NCBI GenBank assembly: GCA_030620095.1
Contig: JAUTXW010002478.1
Coordinates: 310,001 to 374,000 of the forward strand
Origin: Kuschelorhynchus macadamiae
Lineage: Eukaryota > Arthropoda > Insecta > Coleoptera > Curculionidae
Direction: 5' to 3'
DNA length: 64,000 bases
Shown: one piece after another, positions 1-11,102 of the stretch
Layout: each line of letters opens with the position of its first letter
Position numbering within the stretch: the first letter of the stretch is position 1
The notes under the pieces: generated by a model
Seen by the model: only the letters and a program-made list of their open reading frames with translations
Told to the model about the DNA's origin: nothing
Database searches by the model: none
Program-made: the position numbers and the translations under genes

Positions 1-388
1 TTGCCGCGAAAGAAAATATCCTTTCTGACAGTTGGAAGTAAGGTTAGTTTTGAAAAACCTGTTCTTCATTTTTGCACGTCAAATTTTAGGCGCATTATCA
101 TCTACCAATTGATGTAAACAGGATCAGGTGTTCTGCTGCCGGTCACTAAAAAAAAACTATATCCTAAGCGACATAATTCTTCTCTTTTGCTGAGTAGTGC
201 AGTTATATATTATCTATGGATTAAAATAGTGCGCCAAAGAAAAATCGCAACATTCAAACAAAACTTTTTCTTCTTTAATTTTGTAGACTTAAATAGTGAT
301 ATTGTTGAATGTTCTTCATTATATTAACACGACTAATCAATTAAAAGAGCGGACTCAGATGACGTCAAATTTGATTGTTGCATAGTTT
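1..388. other. AT-rich leader, no gene seen
   Basis: No coding stretch or recognisable repeat boundary is visible. It lies immediately upstream of the first ORF1 fragment of LINE A and may be that element's 5' UTR, but the true 5' end cannot be placed and no target duplication was found. Confidence 0.3.
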
Positions 389-421
389 TTGGATTTTTTT
401 AAATTGGATTACGTGAAAACA

Positions 422-1048
422 ATGTTTAAAGAGAAGACTCTTGTTTTTCCATGTTGCGCGGGTAAGCAACTTATACTGAGACATTATTTTTGTGTGGTCT
501 GTCATGCTGTAGTCATAAGTCTTGCTGGGAGAGGAAGAAAGATTGGATGCACATTGATGAACATAAGATCTACTGTTCTCAGTCTTGTAAGGATAATGAT
601 AGCACTGTTGAATTTCTCAAAGAAATAATTGCAGATCTAAAGAGGGAAAATGCACAACTACGTGAAGAGCTCGAATAAAAAGACAACTACCTGAAAAATA
701 CAAAGAAAAGATCCCTAGTATTTGAAGATGAAGTTTTCGATATGGAAGCTTACTACAAAAAACTGTTTGATGAAAAATCTCTAGAAATCCAATCGCTAAC
801 GAAAAAAAACCACGATCTCGAGCAAAAACTAAAAATCAATGCTGAACCTCAGAATAAATCTCTAGTGGATCAGGTGTGATTGGCGTGTCAAACCGTACCA
901 CATTTTCATAAAACTATAGATACTCAGACCGAATCCGCCAAAATGAGCACTAAAGCACAGACAGAAATCGATGGAGACATAATTAGCGATGTTCTATTTT
1001 ACCGTGCTATTATGCATATACATAGATCATTCAACTTAAACAGAGCTG
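422..1048 (+). pseudogene. LINE A ORF1, N-terminal zinc-binding and coiled-coil part (broken)
   Basis: From an ATG at 422 the reading shows paired cysteines (PCC, FCVVC), then continues in another frame from about 490 with HKSCWER and YCSQSC. The same order of Cys/His pairs opens ORF1 of LINE B (KCC, FCVRC, HPSCW, LCSKNC), so this is one PHD-like zinc-binding module split by a frameshift. It is followed by a charged heptad-like stretch (EIIADLKRENAQLREELE), then a stop, then more coiled-coil-like coding sequence to about 1,000. In this family ORF1 binds element RNA. No function is expected from this broken copy. Confidence 0.7.
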
Positions 1049-1942
1049 TTGGATGTGAGTGCAGATGTTGGATCACATGTTCACGACACTGGAGAAAGTC
1101 AAGTATTACCTCAGCATAAGTACAAACAACAAATACTGATCATAGGGGACTCTGTTGCAAAAGCATGTGGAATGTTTTTTAAAAGATTCACAAACAGAAA
1201 CTTCGACATTAACGTTCAATATCAGGATACAATCAATTTTGACGACATTCAGGCAAAACTGCGGACTTACGGCAGACGATTTTCCAAAAATGATTTTCTG
1301 TTTGTGTTTACGAGTCCGGACGATATCGCTAGTGAAAGTGGAGTTGGAGAGTCTGCTATAGAAAAATTGCTGTCATTTTCCAGAAATACAAATCTGGTGG
1401 TTCTTGGTTCTCCCTATGTAAATCCTGACAAAATAAACTTCAATAAATTGATTGCTTTCCAAAACCGTTCAGTGGCAAAGTCCATCCAAGTATTACACAA
1501 CAAGGCTCATTTTATTGATGTTAACGATTTCAATATTAATTATCAGGAGCTTCATACATCCATTGGGTACAGAAATAAAATTAACTTTGTACGCTATATC
1601 TGCGAAACAATTATTAAACCTGGGTCAGCTAAATTGATCAATGAAGAAATAGTCCAGCAACATCGGATTTTCGTAGATCGATTGGAAAAATTAAGACTTG
1701 ACGCTTCCAACACCATTATAGAGACTAGGGCAGGACAGCAAAGACTACCAATGCAATTATGTCTACCAACCCTACAGGTTCTTATCGTCCGAATTTGGGC
1801 GTTGCTTCCAAGAAGATGGCCTCAAGTTTCACCAAGTTTGTGTACTTTTCCTTCAACCTTAAACACTGATTCGTCTTCAAACAGAATACTTGGGAATAGT
1901 ACTCTTTCTCGTGAGAGATGCTATACAACAAGGGACTGGTGA
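1049..1942 (+). pseudogene. LINE A ORF1, SGNH-esterase-like C-terminal domain
   Basis: An open stretch of 297 codons. Around residues 30-35 it reads ILIIGDSVAKACG, a match to the GDS nucleophile block of SGNH/GDSL hydrolases. NLVVLGSPYVNPDKINF follows mid-domain, and ELHTSIGYRNKINFVRYI sits where the family's catalytic histidine block lies. The same domain order occurs in LINE B ORF1, where GDS is replaced by GNK. CR1-group ORF1 proteins are known to carry such an esterase domain, suggested to act at membranes or lipids. The tail after about codon 215 does not look conserved, and the upstream half is frameshifted, so the protein is not made intact. Confidence 0.7.
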
Positions 1943-2029
1943 CGAATTTGTTCAGGGAACTGATATGTTGTGTGGTGATGGACATGGTCAAGTTAAAGTT
2001 TTCTCTAGTGATGGCACGTTTGATAAGAT

Positions 2030-3119
2030 GACAGTTTTCCACTTAAATATTCACTCCATCCGTAATAAAGGGGAATAACTTGAAGCTTTTTTAATGACTC
2101 ATCCCAATAAATATAACATTCTTTGTTTTAGTAAACATCACCTCAGGACTAAAGAAGTAGAATGTTTTCACTTGCAGGGATATGCCGTGTTATCCTGCTT
2201 TACACGACAGAAAAACACAAATGGTGGTACAATGATTCTTACCAAAACTGAACTAAAATGTAAAAGCATTGATGCCCTAGTGAGTATGTCCATGGAGATG
2301 CACTGTGAGATCGCTGCTATAGAGGTCGAAGAACCGGAAAGACTCGCCATTGTATGTATTTATCGACCACCAAATGGTGACTTTAATAATTTTATGTCAA
2401 TCATCGAAAGGGTGTTATGCTTTGCTGAGCGGAGGGAATACAGAAATATTATAATAACAGGTGACTTTAATATCATTTTTAATAGCAATTCAGGTAGAAA
2501 AATCGAATTTATTGATCTCATGAATAGCTCGAATTTTACTCAGAAAATTTTTCAGAATACAAATCAAGTTAACTGTCAATCCAACCAATCAAGTGGCAGT
2601 AGTGTGAGTAATGAGCATATTGGGTTGTCTGCTGATGATTTTAATGTCTTTTTTGGAACCATAACTGAGGAAACTTTGAAAACCATTGATCCCCCTAACC
2701 GAAGCTATGCAGATTATTTGAACAAGCCTAGACTTGAACCAGGTGATCTTTTCCACTTTAGTGAGGTAAGCTACATTCAAGTGAGAGATGCAGTTAATGC
2801 TTTGAAAAACAAAAACAGCAAGGATATATACATATATAACATTACTGTGCCAATGCTGAAATCCTTGAAAGACCTTCTCATAGTTCCGCTTACCAAGCTG
2901 ATAAACATGTGTATAGTGGCGAGATTTTTCCCTTCCTCACTTAAAAAATCCAGGGTTGTTCCTGTCTTTAAAAAGGGAGACAGAGAAGATGTGGGCAATT
3001 ACCGTCCAATCTCGCTTGTACCGGTTTTATCAAGGGTCTTTGAGGGTTTGTTAAAGTCTCAGTTGTGTCAGTACTTTGAGTCGGCTGCTCTCTTCTCGGC
3101 AAGCCAGTTTGGTATGTAA
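2030..3119 (+). pseudogene. LINE A ORF2, endonuclease start and RT N-terminal half
   Basis: Begins with HLNIHSIRNKGE, the first block of the APE-type endonuclease. A stop follows, then 341 open codons with IYRPPNGDFN and TGDFNII. The glutamate expected in the ETW/EHW-like block is lysine here (FSKHHL), which should inactivate the nuclease. Right after NFTQKIFQ the sequence jumps to linker-like sequence, so the C-terminal endonuclease part including the SDH block is deleted. RT blocks then follow: VVPVFKKGDREDVGNYRPIS and ASQFG, ending at a stop. In intact relatives ORF2 nicks target DNA and reverse-transcribes the RNA. This copy cannot. Confidence 0.8.
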
Positions 3120-3125
3120 GCGCTA

Positions 3126-4072
3126 CATGCTGTGACCTTTCGAAGGCATTCGATTGTGTTTCCCACGATATTTTGAGGGACAAACTGATGGCTTGTGGAG
3201 TTGACGAGGCTGGCTTGCGTATGCTTGGTGGCTATCTGAGAGGTCGCAGACAGATAAGAGTATGCAAATAAGCAGTCTAATGAGACTGAGCTAGGATATG
3301 GCGTGCCCCAGGGTTCTGTCCTGGGTCCACTACTTTTCCTTGTCTACATCAACGACATTAATAATTCTGTTCCGACTTCAAGGTGTTGCTGTTTGCGGAC
3401 GACACATCAATTGCTGAGTCAGATGTCTGCATGGAGAGTCTCGCGGATTTGAGAGATTGGTTTAGTGCCAACAGGCTGGCTATGAATAAGAACAAGACGG
3501 AGAGTATGCTTTTTGGTTTGAGAGAGATTCGGTGTGAGAATGTAGATGAAGTACAGTTTTTGGGTGTATATCTGGACCCCACACCGAGGTTCAATAAACA
3601 TATTGAGCACACTGCTGGTCGTCTCACCAGAAGCATCTTTTTGTTAAAAAATCTTAAAAAAGTGTTGCCTGGGCACTGCCTCCTTCAGACTTTTCATAGG
3701 ATTTTTCAATCAGTGGCCTGCTATGGTATCTTGGCCTGGGGTCACTCAACACATGCGCAAAGAATATTTGCTTTGCAAAGAAGAGCCATAAGAACTATTG
3801 CTGGTCTAGGTTATAGAGAGGATGTCAGACACGTTTTTAAACAACTAGCAATAATGACGATACCCTGTAGATATATTTATGAAAGTCTTCTCTATTGCCA
3901 CAGAAATATCAATCGGTTCAATCATAACCAATATTTCCATCATTATCCGACCAGACAGGGTTATCTTCTAAGAATAGATTATCATAGGCTAGATAGGTCA
4001 CGAATATCTTCCAATTACTTTGGACGAAAGTGCTTTAACATTTTACCCGACTACATTCGCAAACTACCTTAA
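3126..4072 (+). pseudogene. LINE A ORF2, RT catalytic and C-terminal part (frameshifted)
   Basis: Three consecutive pieces in different frames. 3,128-3,270 reads DLSKAFDCVSHDIL and YLRGRRQI. 3,290-3,375 reads GYGVPQGSVLGPLLF. 3,383-4,072 is open for 229 codons, with the catalytic box LLFADDTS, then VQFLGVYLDP, GILAWGHSTHA and a long C-terminal arm ending NILPDYIRKLP. The catalytic aspartates survive but the frame is broken at least twice. The C-terminal arm resembles those of LINE B and LINE C, supporting one clade for all three. Confidence 0.8.
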
Positions 4073-4489
4073 AATTGTTTTAAACGCAGGGTAAAGGAGT
4101 TACTTATTCAAAACAGTTTTTACAGCATACAAGAATATCTACAGTTTAATTTCTGATAAATTTTTTTTTCTCTTCTTTCTGCGATCTTTCTGCTAAGAAC
4201 TGTACAGCATAACACCCACCTTTGTTAATCGTTAGTGTTAGTCGAGACCCATGTTTTTAATTAAATTTGTAATGTCATATTTTTAGTATAGTTTGTTATA
4301 TATAGACGTTTTTACCGCAATTAATTTTACTTATATTATATTTGTTTTGCATGTATGACGTTTACATATTGATAGTTACATTTTAATGTTTTTATTAGTG
4401 TTTAATTTTTTACTTTTTATTTTTTGATTCTGACCTTGGCAAGATTTTGTAAATTGTAGCCGTAATATATGAATGAATGGATTTGCCTC
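4073..4489 (+). other. LINE A 3' UTR and repeat tail
   Basis: AT-rich, no coding sequence. It ends in ATGAATGAATGG, a short direct repeat of the kind that terminates CR1-like elements instead of poly(A). Gypsy-type sequence begins just downstream. Confidence 0.5.
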
Positions 4490-4627
4490 AGACATTTCTA
4501 TAATATTAACACAACCTATATATTCTTTCGAATCTAACCATTTTGAAATTTTCACCTTGGAAAATGTTAGTTACTACTGCCAAAATTTCAAAACCTAATT
4601 TCAAAAAATAGACCTAGAAAAGGCACT

Positions 4628-5165
4628 TTGCACAGATCAGATGAACAGAAAGAAACAGATGCCACTGGTAAACAAAAATGGCGTATTCTCCAAGATTTCT
4701 GTATAATTAACGAAAAAAGTACTTATGATTGCTATCTCATTCCTAATATCACTGGCATACTCGATAAATTAAGTCAGGCACAATATTTTTCCACCTTGGA
4801 CTTAGCGAGCGGATTCCATCAGATAGAAATAGAAGCAACCTCCATAGAATATACTGCATTCATTGTTAATAACGAGCATTATTAATACCTCCGAATGGCC
4901 TTCGGACTAAAAAATGCACCCTCTATTTTCTGACGCGTTATGGACTAAGTCCTTAAAGAATTACAAAATAAAATTTGTATGTTCTTTCTTTATGAACGAT
5001 ACAATAATATTTATCACCGGATTACAAGAACATATGCAAAATTTAAAACTAGTCTTAGCAAAACTGAGCAAAGCAAACTTAAAAATTCAACTCGACAAAT
5101 GCGAGTTTTTGCGTAGAGAAGTTAAATTTCTCGGGGGATGTAGTAACGCCAGAAGGAATAACACC
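4628..5165 (+). pseudogene. pol: Gypsy pol: reverse transcriptase fragment
   Basis: Shows GKQKWRILQDF, ILDKLSQAQYFSTLDLASGF and, after a stop at 4,883, LRMAFGLKNAPS in the next stretch. From 4,914 it continues with a finger/palm part ending ANLKIQLDKCEFLRREVKFLG. These are the ordered RT blocks of Gypsy-group polymerases. At the place of the catalytic YLDD box the sequence reads FMNDTIIF, so one catalytic aspartate is lost in addition to the stops. Confidence 0.85.
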
Positions 5166-5229
5166 CAATAGTAAAAAATCGCTGTTATTCAAAAATTTCC
5201 AACACCCAATACACAACATGGTATAAAGT

Positions 5230-5800
5230 AATTTTTAGGGTTGTTAGGCTATTACCGAAAATAAAAAAAATTCGCTAAAACAACTAACCCAATGACGCAA
5301 TATTTAAAAAAACATGAAAAGGTCGAACACATTAAAGACTTTGTTGACTGTTTCAACACATGCAAAAATCTCTTAATATCCGAACCCATTTTAGCCTACC
5401 CCGATTTTTCTGATCCTTTTGAACTCACCACAGACGCGTCCCAATATGCAATTGGCGCAATTTTGTCACAAAAAGATCAACCTATTTGTTACGCATCTAG
5501 AACTCTTAACTTAGCAGAAATAAATTATTCCACTATAGAAAAAGTATTACTTGCTATAGTTTGAACCTGCAAATAGTTTAGTCCTTATCTCTTCGGACAC
5601 AAATTTACCATTTTTACTGACCATAAATTACAACAATGGTTATTTTCTCTTAATGAACCCAATTCCAGACTAGTACGCTCGTGGCTTAAGTTAGAGGAAT
5701 TTGATTACATCATAAAATATAAAAAAGTCAAAAATAATCAGGCCGCAGATGCTCTTTCTCGAAATCGACCAGATTCAGATTTAAACGCACACGGAAACTA
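5230..5800 (+). pseudogene. pol: Gypsy pol: RNase H region
   Basis: 5,292-5,564 reads PILAYPDFSDPFELTTDASQ, IGAILSQ and ICYASRTLN, with the TDAS block carrying the first RNase H aspartate. A TGA ends that stretch. After about 5,590 a second frame supplies FTDHKLQQWL and KNNQADALSR, the closing RNase H blocks. The order matches RT-RNaseH-integrase in Gypsy pol. Inactive because of the stop and frame change. Confidence 0.8.
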
Positions 5801-6400
5801 TCCACTACTAAAAACCCTGGAGATATGGACAAATTAATCAAAGATTTTCTCGACAATACTAACGAAATCCTGCCAGTAGATCAATCAATTGTCAATGAGA
5901 TCTTTGGACCACGATTACCGGAAAACCCAAAAATAAAACTATCAAATGTGCAATTAAATTCCCCAAAAGTACCCCCCGACAAAAACGACCAAGATGGTTT
6001 AGGAACCGTACATTCCGCTCATGAAAACCCTATATTTAGCATATTTTTTCCGAAAGATTTTTAAATACATTTAGATATCAGATAATAATAACAAACGGAG
6101 ATATTGATAAAATCAAATGTTTTTTTAAAAATACCCGACTTTATGTGATCATATCAAAGAGAGACCCCAAAGTGATATTAAACTCTTGAAAGAATTTGTA
6201 GACTCAAAAACAACATCTATTTCAAATCCCTAAGATTAGGAGAATTCTTCACGAAAACCTGACAAAATATTTTGAAAAATTCATTTTTCAAACTACCCCA
6301 ATGTTCCAAATTTTTGGAACACATATAAACACTAAAAGACCAAAAAGTAAAGTTCGAATTATACCATACAACAAAAACATATCATAGAGGTATAAATCAA
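5801..6400 (+). pseudogene. Gypsy pol: spacer between RNase H and integrase
   Basis: Holds an 80-codon open stretch (5,825-6,064) rich in proline and charged residues, then several hundred bases full of stops. The position fits the tether/spacer that precedes integrase in errantiviral pol. There is no independent function call. Confidence 0.4.
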
Positions 6401-6419
6401 ATGAACGAATCTGTAATGC

Positions 6420-7362
6420 CTAAATTTTATTGATCCGCATGTCATAAGACATAGAAAGAACATTTCGTAAACAACTGTGAACCATGTTTAAAAAATAAAT
6501 GATACAAATCCACCAATAATAAAATTCATTCAAACATTACACCAAATAGTTCGAAACCTTTAGAACACATACACATGGATACTTTTAAGATATCCAACGA
6601 ATCATTTTTGAAGATAACTGACACCTTTTCTCGATACGGTCGAGCGTACTATTTAAACAGTCTCACAGGACCCGCAGTAATCAAAAACGTCTTAACTTGC
6701 CTTACTCGCCATGGCCTTCCTCTAAAGATTACTACAGATTGCCGAACAGAATTTAAAAACAAAGAACTTGAAGATTTTTAGAAGTAGAGTTTTACAACAC
6801 TACTTCAAAAAATAATAACTCCAACTCACAACTAGAAAGATTCCATTCTACCCTGATAAAGCATTATTGATGTTTAAAGGAAGAAAGTAAAATTTTAACT
6901 CCTGCTCAATTAATGAAAACAATTATCTTAGCGTACAAAAACTCTATCCACAACGTTACCAAATACACACCATTCGAAATAATAAAAGAACATATAAATA
7001 ACACTAACCCTTTTGATTTTAACCGTCACATAATAATTTCGAATTATGTACAAAATTATAAAGAAAATGTTAAAATTCTCTATGATAAAATTAAAAAGAT
7101 AAAGGACAACGGTAAAGAAAAAATAAACGAAATTCGAAATGACCCCCCAGAACTCCCTAAGACTAACCCTAAATATATACGAACTAAACTTAGAAAAAAA
7201 GACTGTCCGAAATTTAATAAATGTAACACAAAAAACCAAACGCATATTAAAGGAACCACGGATAAAGGTACTAACCACGAAAACCTATTATTAAACAAAA
7301 ACCAACTTTTCAGGGTAACAATGAAAATGATATTGCCAATAGTGTTATTGATGTTCCTTTGA
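6420..7362 (+). pseudogene. pol: Gypsy pol: integrase
   Basis: A CEPC pair near 6,475-6,490 is the end of the HHCC zinc module. 6,575-6,781 carries HMDTF with the first catalytic aspartate and LKITTDCRTEF with the second; the glycine normally in TDxGxEF is arginine. After a stop, QLERFHSTL near 6,828-6,855 supplies the catalytic glutamate. From 6,913 an open 149-codon C-terminal part (AYKNSIHNVTKYTPFEII) leads into a basic tail. Integrase would join cDNA to host DNA. Interrupting stops mean it is not functional. Confidence 0.8.
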
Positions 7363-8640
7363 CTTCAGGAATCACTCAGTGACCCTAGCGATATTCAAAT
7401 AACCCACCTACAAAACCCATTCTCCCTATGCAACTAGGTGAAGCAAAACTTGTATATAATAATGTATATAATAAGCATACTTTTATTCATTATGTAGACT
7501 TAGAAGCTACAATTAAGAAATGTAGAAAAATATGTTGTAGTAATTAAGAATCAATTTAAAAGTAACGTAACAAATTCTATTTCTTATCAAGGTTTATCCG
7601 AAATGCTATTCTAAGAACCTAATACTTAATACAAATAGCGCTTGAAAAACTAGAAAATCTATACCCACATATTAGAAATAAGAGAGGTTTTATAGACTAG
7701 GAAAAGCAAATAAATGGTTATTCGGTACTTTAAACGGCGAGCATTACAATAGAAAAAAACTTCATAACAGAGGTAAATTCTCAAATTTGTATATCCAAAC
7801 AACTAATTAATAACTATAATAAAACAATTTCACTTTAACATAGAAATCAAGAAAAATTGGAATATAGTTTAAAAATCTATAAGGAAACTTCAAATTAACG
7901 ATATAATTGAATATATTAGCCTTCAAAGCATAATTTAGACTCTCAAAATTTAATACATTTCAATGACAATTTAGAAAATACGAGAAATTATGCAAACTGA
8001 AAGTTAAGTATAATAGTAACGAAATACCAAATTTTAAAGACGTACTCTTTAAAATCCTTTTTCCTGTAATCCAACATAAAAAAAATATAACAAATATTTT
8101 TTTAATATCCTTACCTGGCACGCATAGAAGAAAATACACAATTCAAGGAAGTTAACTGTCCTCTGATAGAAGAGAGGTATTACTATACTGAAGATTTCCA
8201 CCCCGAGATCGTTGCATACACAACATTGACGAACCAATCTCCGACCAAATAACACAAGACAAAATACTAGTCCTACCAGTAAAGAAAGTATATTTTTAAA
8301 ATGCAGATCTGACCAATAAATCGAAATTAACCATCCTATCCTTCTTAGAATACCAAAAATGTGTCAAATTCAAGTAAGAACAAAGATATATACAAACGAC
8401 ATACATATAAGACAAGGAAAACCACTTTCATTGCCAGAAATCCAAATTGAGAATTTAAGAACAAGAAATACTTACCAAACACCAAATCTTTAATTTTGAA
8501 GAGACCTATCGTCTAAAAGACATGGCTAATAAAGTATCACCAATTGAAGAACAAAAATCAATCGATATTTCTCCAGTGATTAGTATCTTTACGATACTGA
8601 TAATAGCCATTTGTACCGGACTACTAATATAGAATCGAAG
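7363..8640 (+). pseudogene. env: Errantivirus-like env remnant
   Basis: The region sits exactly between integrase and the 3' polypurine tract, where errantiviruses keep env. No long frame is open. Around 7,675-7,750 there is a basic cleavage-site-like tetrapeptide followed, across a stop and a frame change, by a short hydrophobic segment of the kind found at the start of the fusion subunit in F-like envelope proteins. The last coding stretch (about 8,560-8,631) encodes a roughly 20-residue hydrophobic helix ending at a stop, fitting a C-terminal membrane anchor. The reading is broken many times. The F-like assignment rests on motif position and is an inference. Confidence 0.5.
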
Positions 8641-8764
8641 AAAACTGACTAATTAGCTTATGACCATTTGCGAAAAAAGAAGACCCAATAATCAAAAAAT
8701 CGAAGGAACCAATACTGATACTTCAAAAACCTCATCCGTTGTTTTTTCAGCTTAACGAGAGAGG

Positions 8765-9545
8765 AGTTACACGTTCTCAAAGAAACCGCAGACGCAGATA
8801 ATTAGGCCTGAACGTTTCATTCTGTTCTAATATAATTGTATACATCATTCTCTTTCTTGACTTCTAACTGTAAAAACGAATATTTGAAATAAAAAGTTTT
8901 TTAAAAATAAAGTTTAATTTTTAAAGTACTTAAGTCGTTCAAAAATATAATCCGTTCGATTAAACATGTTTTGACACATGGTCAAGATCGATGTAACGAA
9001 ATAATAAAAAAAACCGAAAATATTTATTTTGATATATAATTTATTATTTACAGAATTGCTAACCTTCTGAACTCTCTGGTAAAAAAAAAAGATAAATTCT
9101 GTTTTAAAAACTGAGAAATTTTATCGGTTTTAATTTATTCCGATTAATATCGGGTCTACATTTAAAAGAAAGAAGGTCCAGTTCTCGCTTTTACACCTAT
9201 ATAAATCTTGCATAAAAGTAATTGATTTATAATAAATAAAAAAAATAAGAAGAAGAAGGCTTGAGTCAGCTTTATTATTATATAGTAAAACAGCCACTAA
9301 AGGACAATATTATTTTTATTTATCAATGGTTAAGGTGGCCATTCGTCACGCATTTTGCGGAACCGTCCTTGTTTTGTAAGGTGTCCAGCATTCAAAGCAA
9401 AAAAAACATGCCTATTTTATATTTTAAATACTTACAGCCTTTCGTAACTCTGCTGTTTTTCTATGAAGTATTATAGCCACACTTTTTGGCATTCCATTCC
9501 GTTATTGATATCATTTCAGTTTTGCTTTAGGAGTTAACTCTAACT
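8765..9545 (+). repeat. Putative 3' LTR of the Gypsy element
   Basis: Begins AGTTACACG straight after a purine run (8,757-8,766) and could end at TAACT (9,541-9,545), the inverted complement of its first five bases. Inside are a TATA-like CTATATAAATC (about 9,197) and AATAAATAAA (about 9,231), in the order promoter then poly(A) signal. No 5' LTR is in the window, so the 3' boundary is tentative. Confidence 0.45.
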
Positions 9546-9700
9546 GTACGCATATGTGGGATCCGCGCTGTTTTATTCTATGTTACATATTTGTATGAAG
9601 GTGAAGATGCCCTCGAGGGTTCTCCAAAGAAATTTGCGTTATGTTTATGCAATATATACAAAAAAACAATGTTCTTAATAATAAGCAGCAGATTAACAGT

Positions 9701-10372
9701 TTTCTTTTATTTATTTTTTATTCCCAAGTAACTACAAAGTTTATTACAGGGAACATAAAAAAATACTAACCTAAAGTTAATGATATAAATCAACAATGTA
9801 ATAATGATGATAAATTTAAATTACGAAAATATACATTATGTTAGTTAAAAAAAAATTGTAACAAAATTAAAACAAATGAAATAATATATAATGGCAACAT
9901 TAAAACAATAGGCTAAATCACACATTATTTTTCCAGAAATATTTTTAAATTTGGACATAGTATCAATTTGACATCTCACTGAAGGTGGCAATTCCCCTGT
10001 AAAGAACAGACTTTTTGCCGAAATTACTGTTTACAGAGAGAGTTAGGTGTTGACATATTCTTGTGTTGTTTTTATGTAAATTGTTATTTAGATCATATTT
10101 TATATTGGATTTATTCTTTCTGTATTATTATTGAATCTATTAATATACCGATTTTTAATTTATATAATCGTTCAATATCCAAATATCCTTTTGATTTAAA
10201 TACGTTTGTTGGCGCTAAAAAAGCTAATTTATGAATACATTTTATGACTCTACTTTGTAACTTTTGTAAAGGATTAACCACCGCACATACAGATCCCCAA
10301 ATAGATATTAAATATTGAAATTTTGAATAAATTACTGAAAAATAACTACATTTTAAATATTCTATATCTATA
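9701..10372 (-). mobile_element. LINE G: 3' end of a non-LTR retrotransposon
   Basis: The minus strand reads ISIWGSVCAVVNPLQK, SRVIKCIHKLAFLAP and then, after a frame change near 10,110, NNTRICQHL and KKSVLYRGIATFSEMSN before a stop at about 9,963. This is the C-terminal arm that follows the RT domain in CR1/Jockey-like ORF2 proteins. The 3' UTR ends in AATAAA-type repeats (9,701-9,723). It starts abruptly within the Copia RT at about 10,372, so it is a 5'-truncated copy inserted in, or joined to, the Copia remnant. Confidence 0.65.
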
Positions 10373-11100
10373 TAAAAGCCTCATCAAAATTTTTAATTTT
10401 AAATTTAAAGCTTAAATGACTCTTAAGAAAATTAATTTCCTTGGTACCAGCAGAAAAACAGAAAAAATCATCAACAAAAAATGCGACTATAGTTAACATA
10501 TTTCCTTCATTTCTTTTTATATATAGACAAGGCTCAAACTTAGACTTTTTATACCCCATACTTCAAAAAACTTCGTCAACTTTTTCATTCCATCCATGAC
10601 TAGATTCCTCTAACCCGTACATAGACTTTTTTAATTTGTAAACTTTATTTTCATTATCATTTAATACAAAACCTTCTGGCTGTCGCATAAAGAAATTTTC
10701 TTTTAACACTCCTTTTAAAAATGCTGTATTAACATCTATATGTAAAATCCTTAAGTCTAACTTTACAGCTAATCCTATTATTAATCTAGAAGTTGAATGT
10801 CTTATTACTGGAGCAAAGGTTTCATTATAATCAACACTAGTTGAGTCCTATGCTTACTTTTGCTATTACTGTCACTTTTCACTCTAAAGACATGCTCCCA
10901 TCTTTCATTCTCACGGAATGAATGGATTTCTTCTAACATGGCTTGCTTCTACTTGTGCCCATCTGACCTTGAAAGTGCCCCCGTTACTGTCCTCGGAAGA
11001 TCGAAAGTGTCTAGTGCTTTACGACCATTGCTAACACCATTGAAATATGTTATAAATTCATCAAAGTTTTTCTTCTAAGGTTCTCTTTGTCTTTTGGAAC
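10373..11100 (-). pseudogene. pol: Copia pol: reverse transcriptase, N-terminal two thirds
   Basis: The minus strand shows HSFRENERWEHV at the linker (about 10,900), VDYNETFAPVIRHST, the block LHIDVNTAFLKG, and VYKLKKSMYGLEESSHGW. Then 10,368-10,559 has CLYIKRNEGN and FFVDDFF, the xVDD catalytic box of copia RT. One in-frame stop lies just before the MGYKKSKF stretch and others lie in the linker. The sequence ends within the thumb, where it switches to LINE G. Confidence 0.8.
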
Positions 11101-11102
11101 TT

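Larger units (their letters stand above)
389..4478 (+). mobile_element. LINE A: decayed CR1-like non-LTR retrotransposon
   Basis: The order is ORF1 (zinc-binding N-terminus, coiled coil, SGNH-esterase-like domain), ORF2 (AP endonuclease then reverse transcriptase), a short 3' UTR and a GAAT-type microsatellite tail near 4,465-4,478. An esterase-bearing ORF1 and a short repeat tail instead of poly(A) are typical of the CR1 group. Frameshifts, stops and a deletion inside the endonuclease make this copy dead. It ends directly against the Gypsy remnant, so one may have inserted into the other; no target duplication was established. Confidence 0.8.
4490..9545 (+). mobile_element. Gypsy/errantivirus-like LTR retrotransposon, 5'-truncated
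   Basis: Plus-strand order is RT, RNase H, integrase, env-like remnant, polypurine tract, putative 3' LTR. The 5' LTR, gag, protease and the front of RT are missing, with LINE A lying directly upstream. A polypurine run (8,757-8,766) is followed by AGTTA, a start typical of errantiviral LTRs. The element has many stops and frameshifts in every gene and is an old, inactive copy. Confidence 0.8.

Noticed and set aside
1782..2042. 86-codon minus-strand open stretch
   Set aside because: Antisense shadow of LINE A ORF1/ORF2 sequence with no domain.
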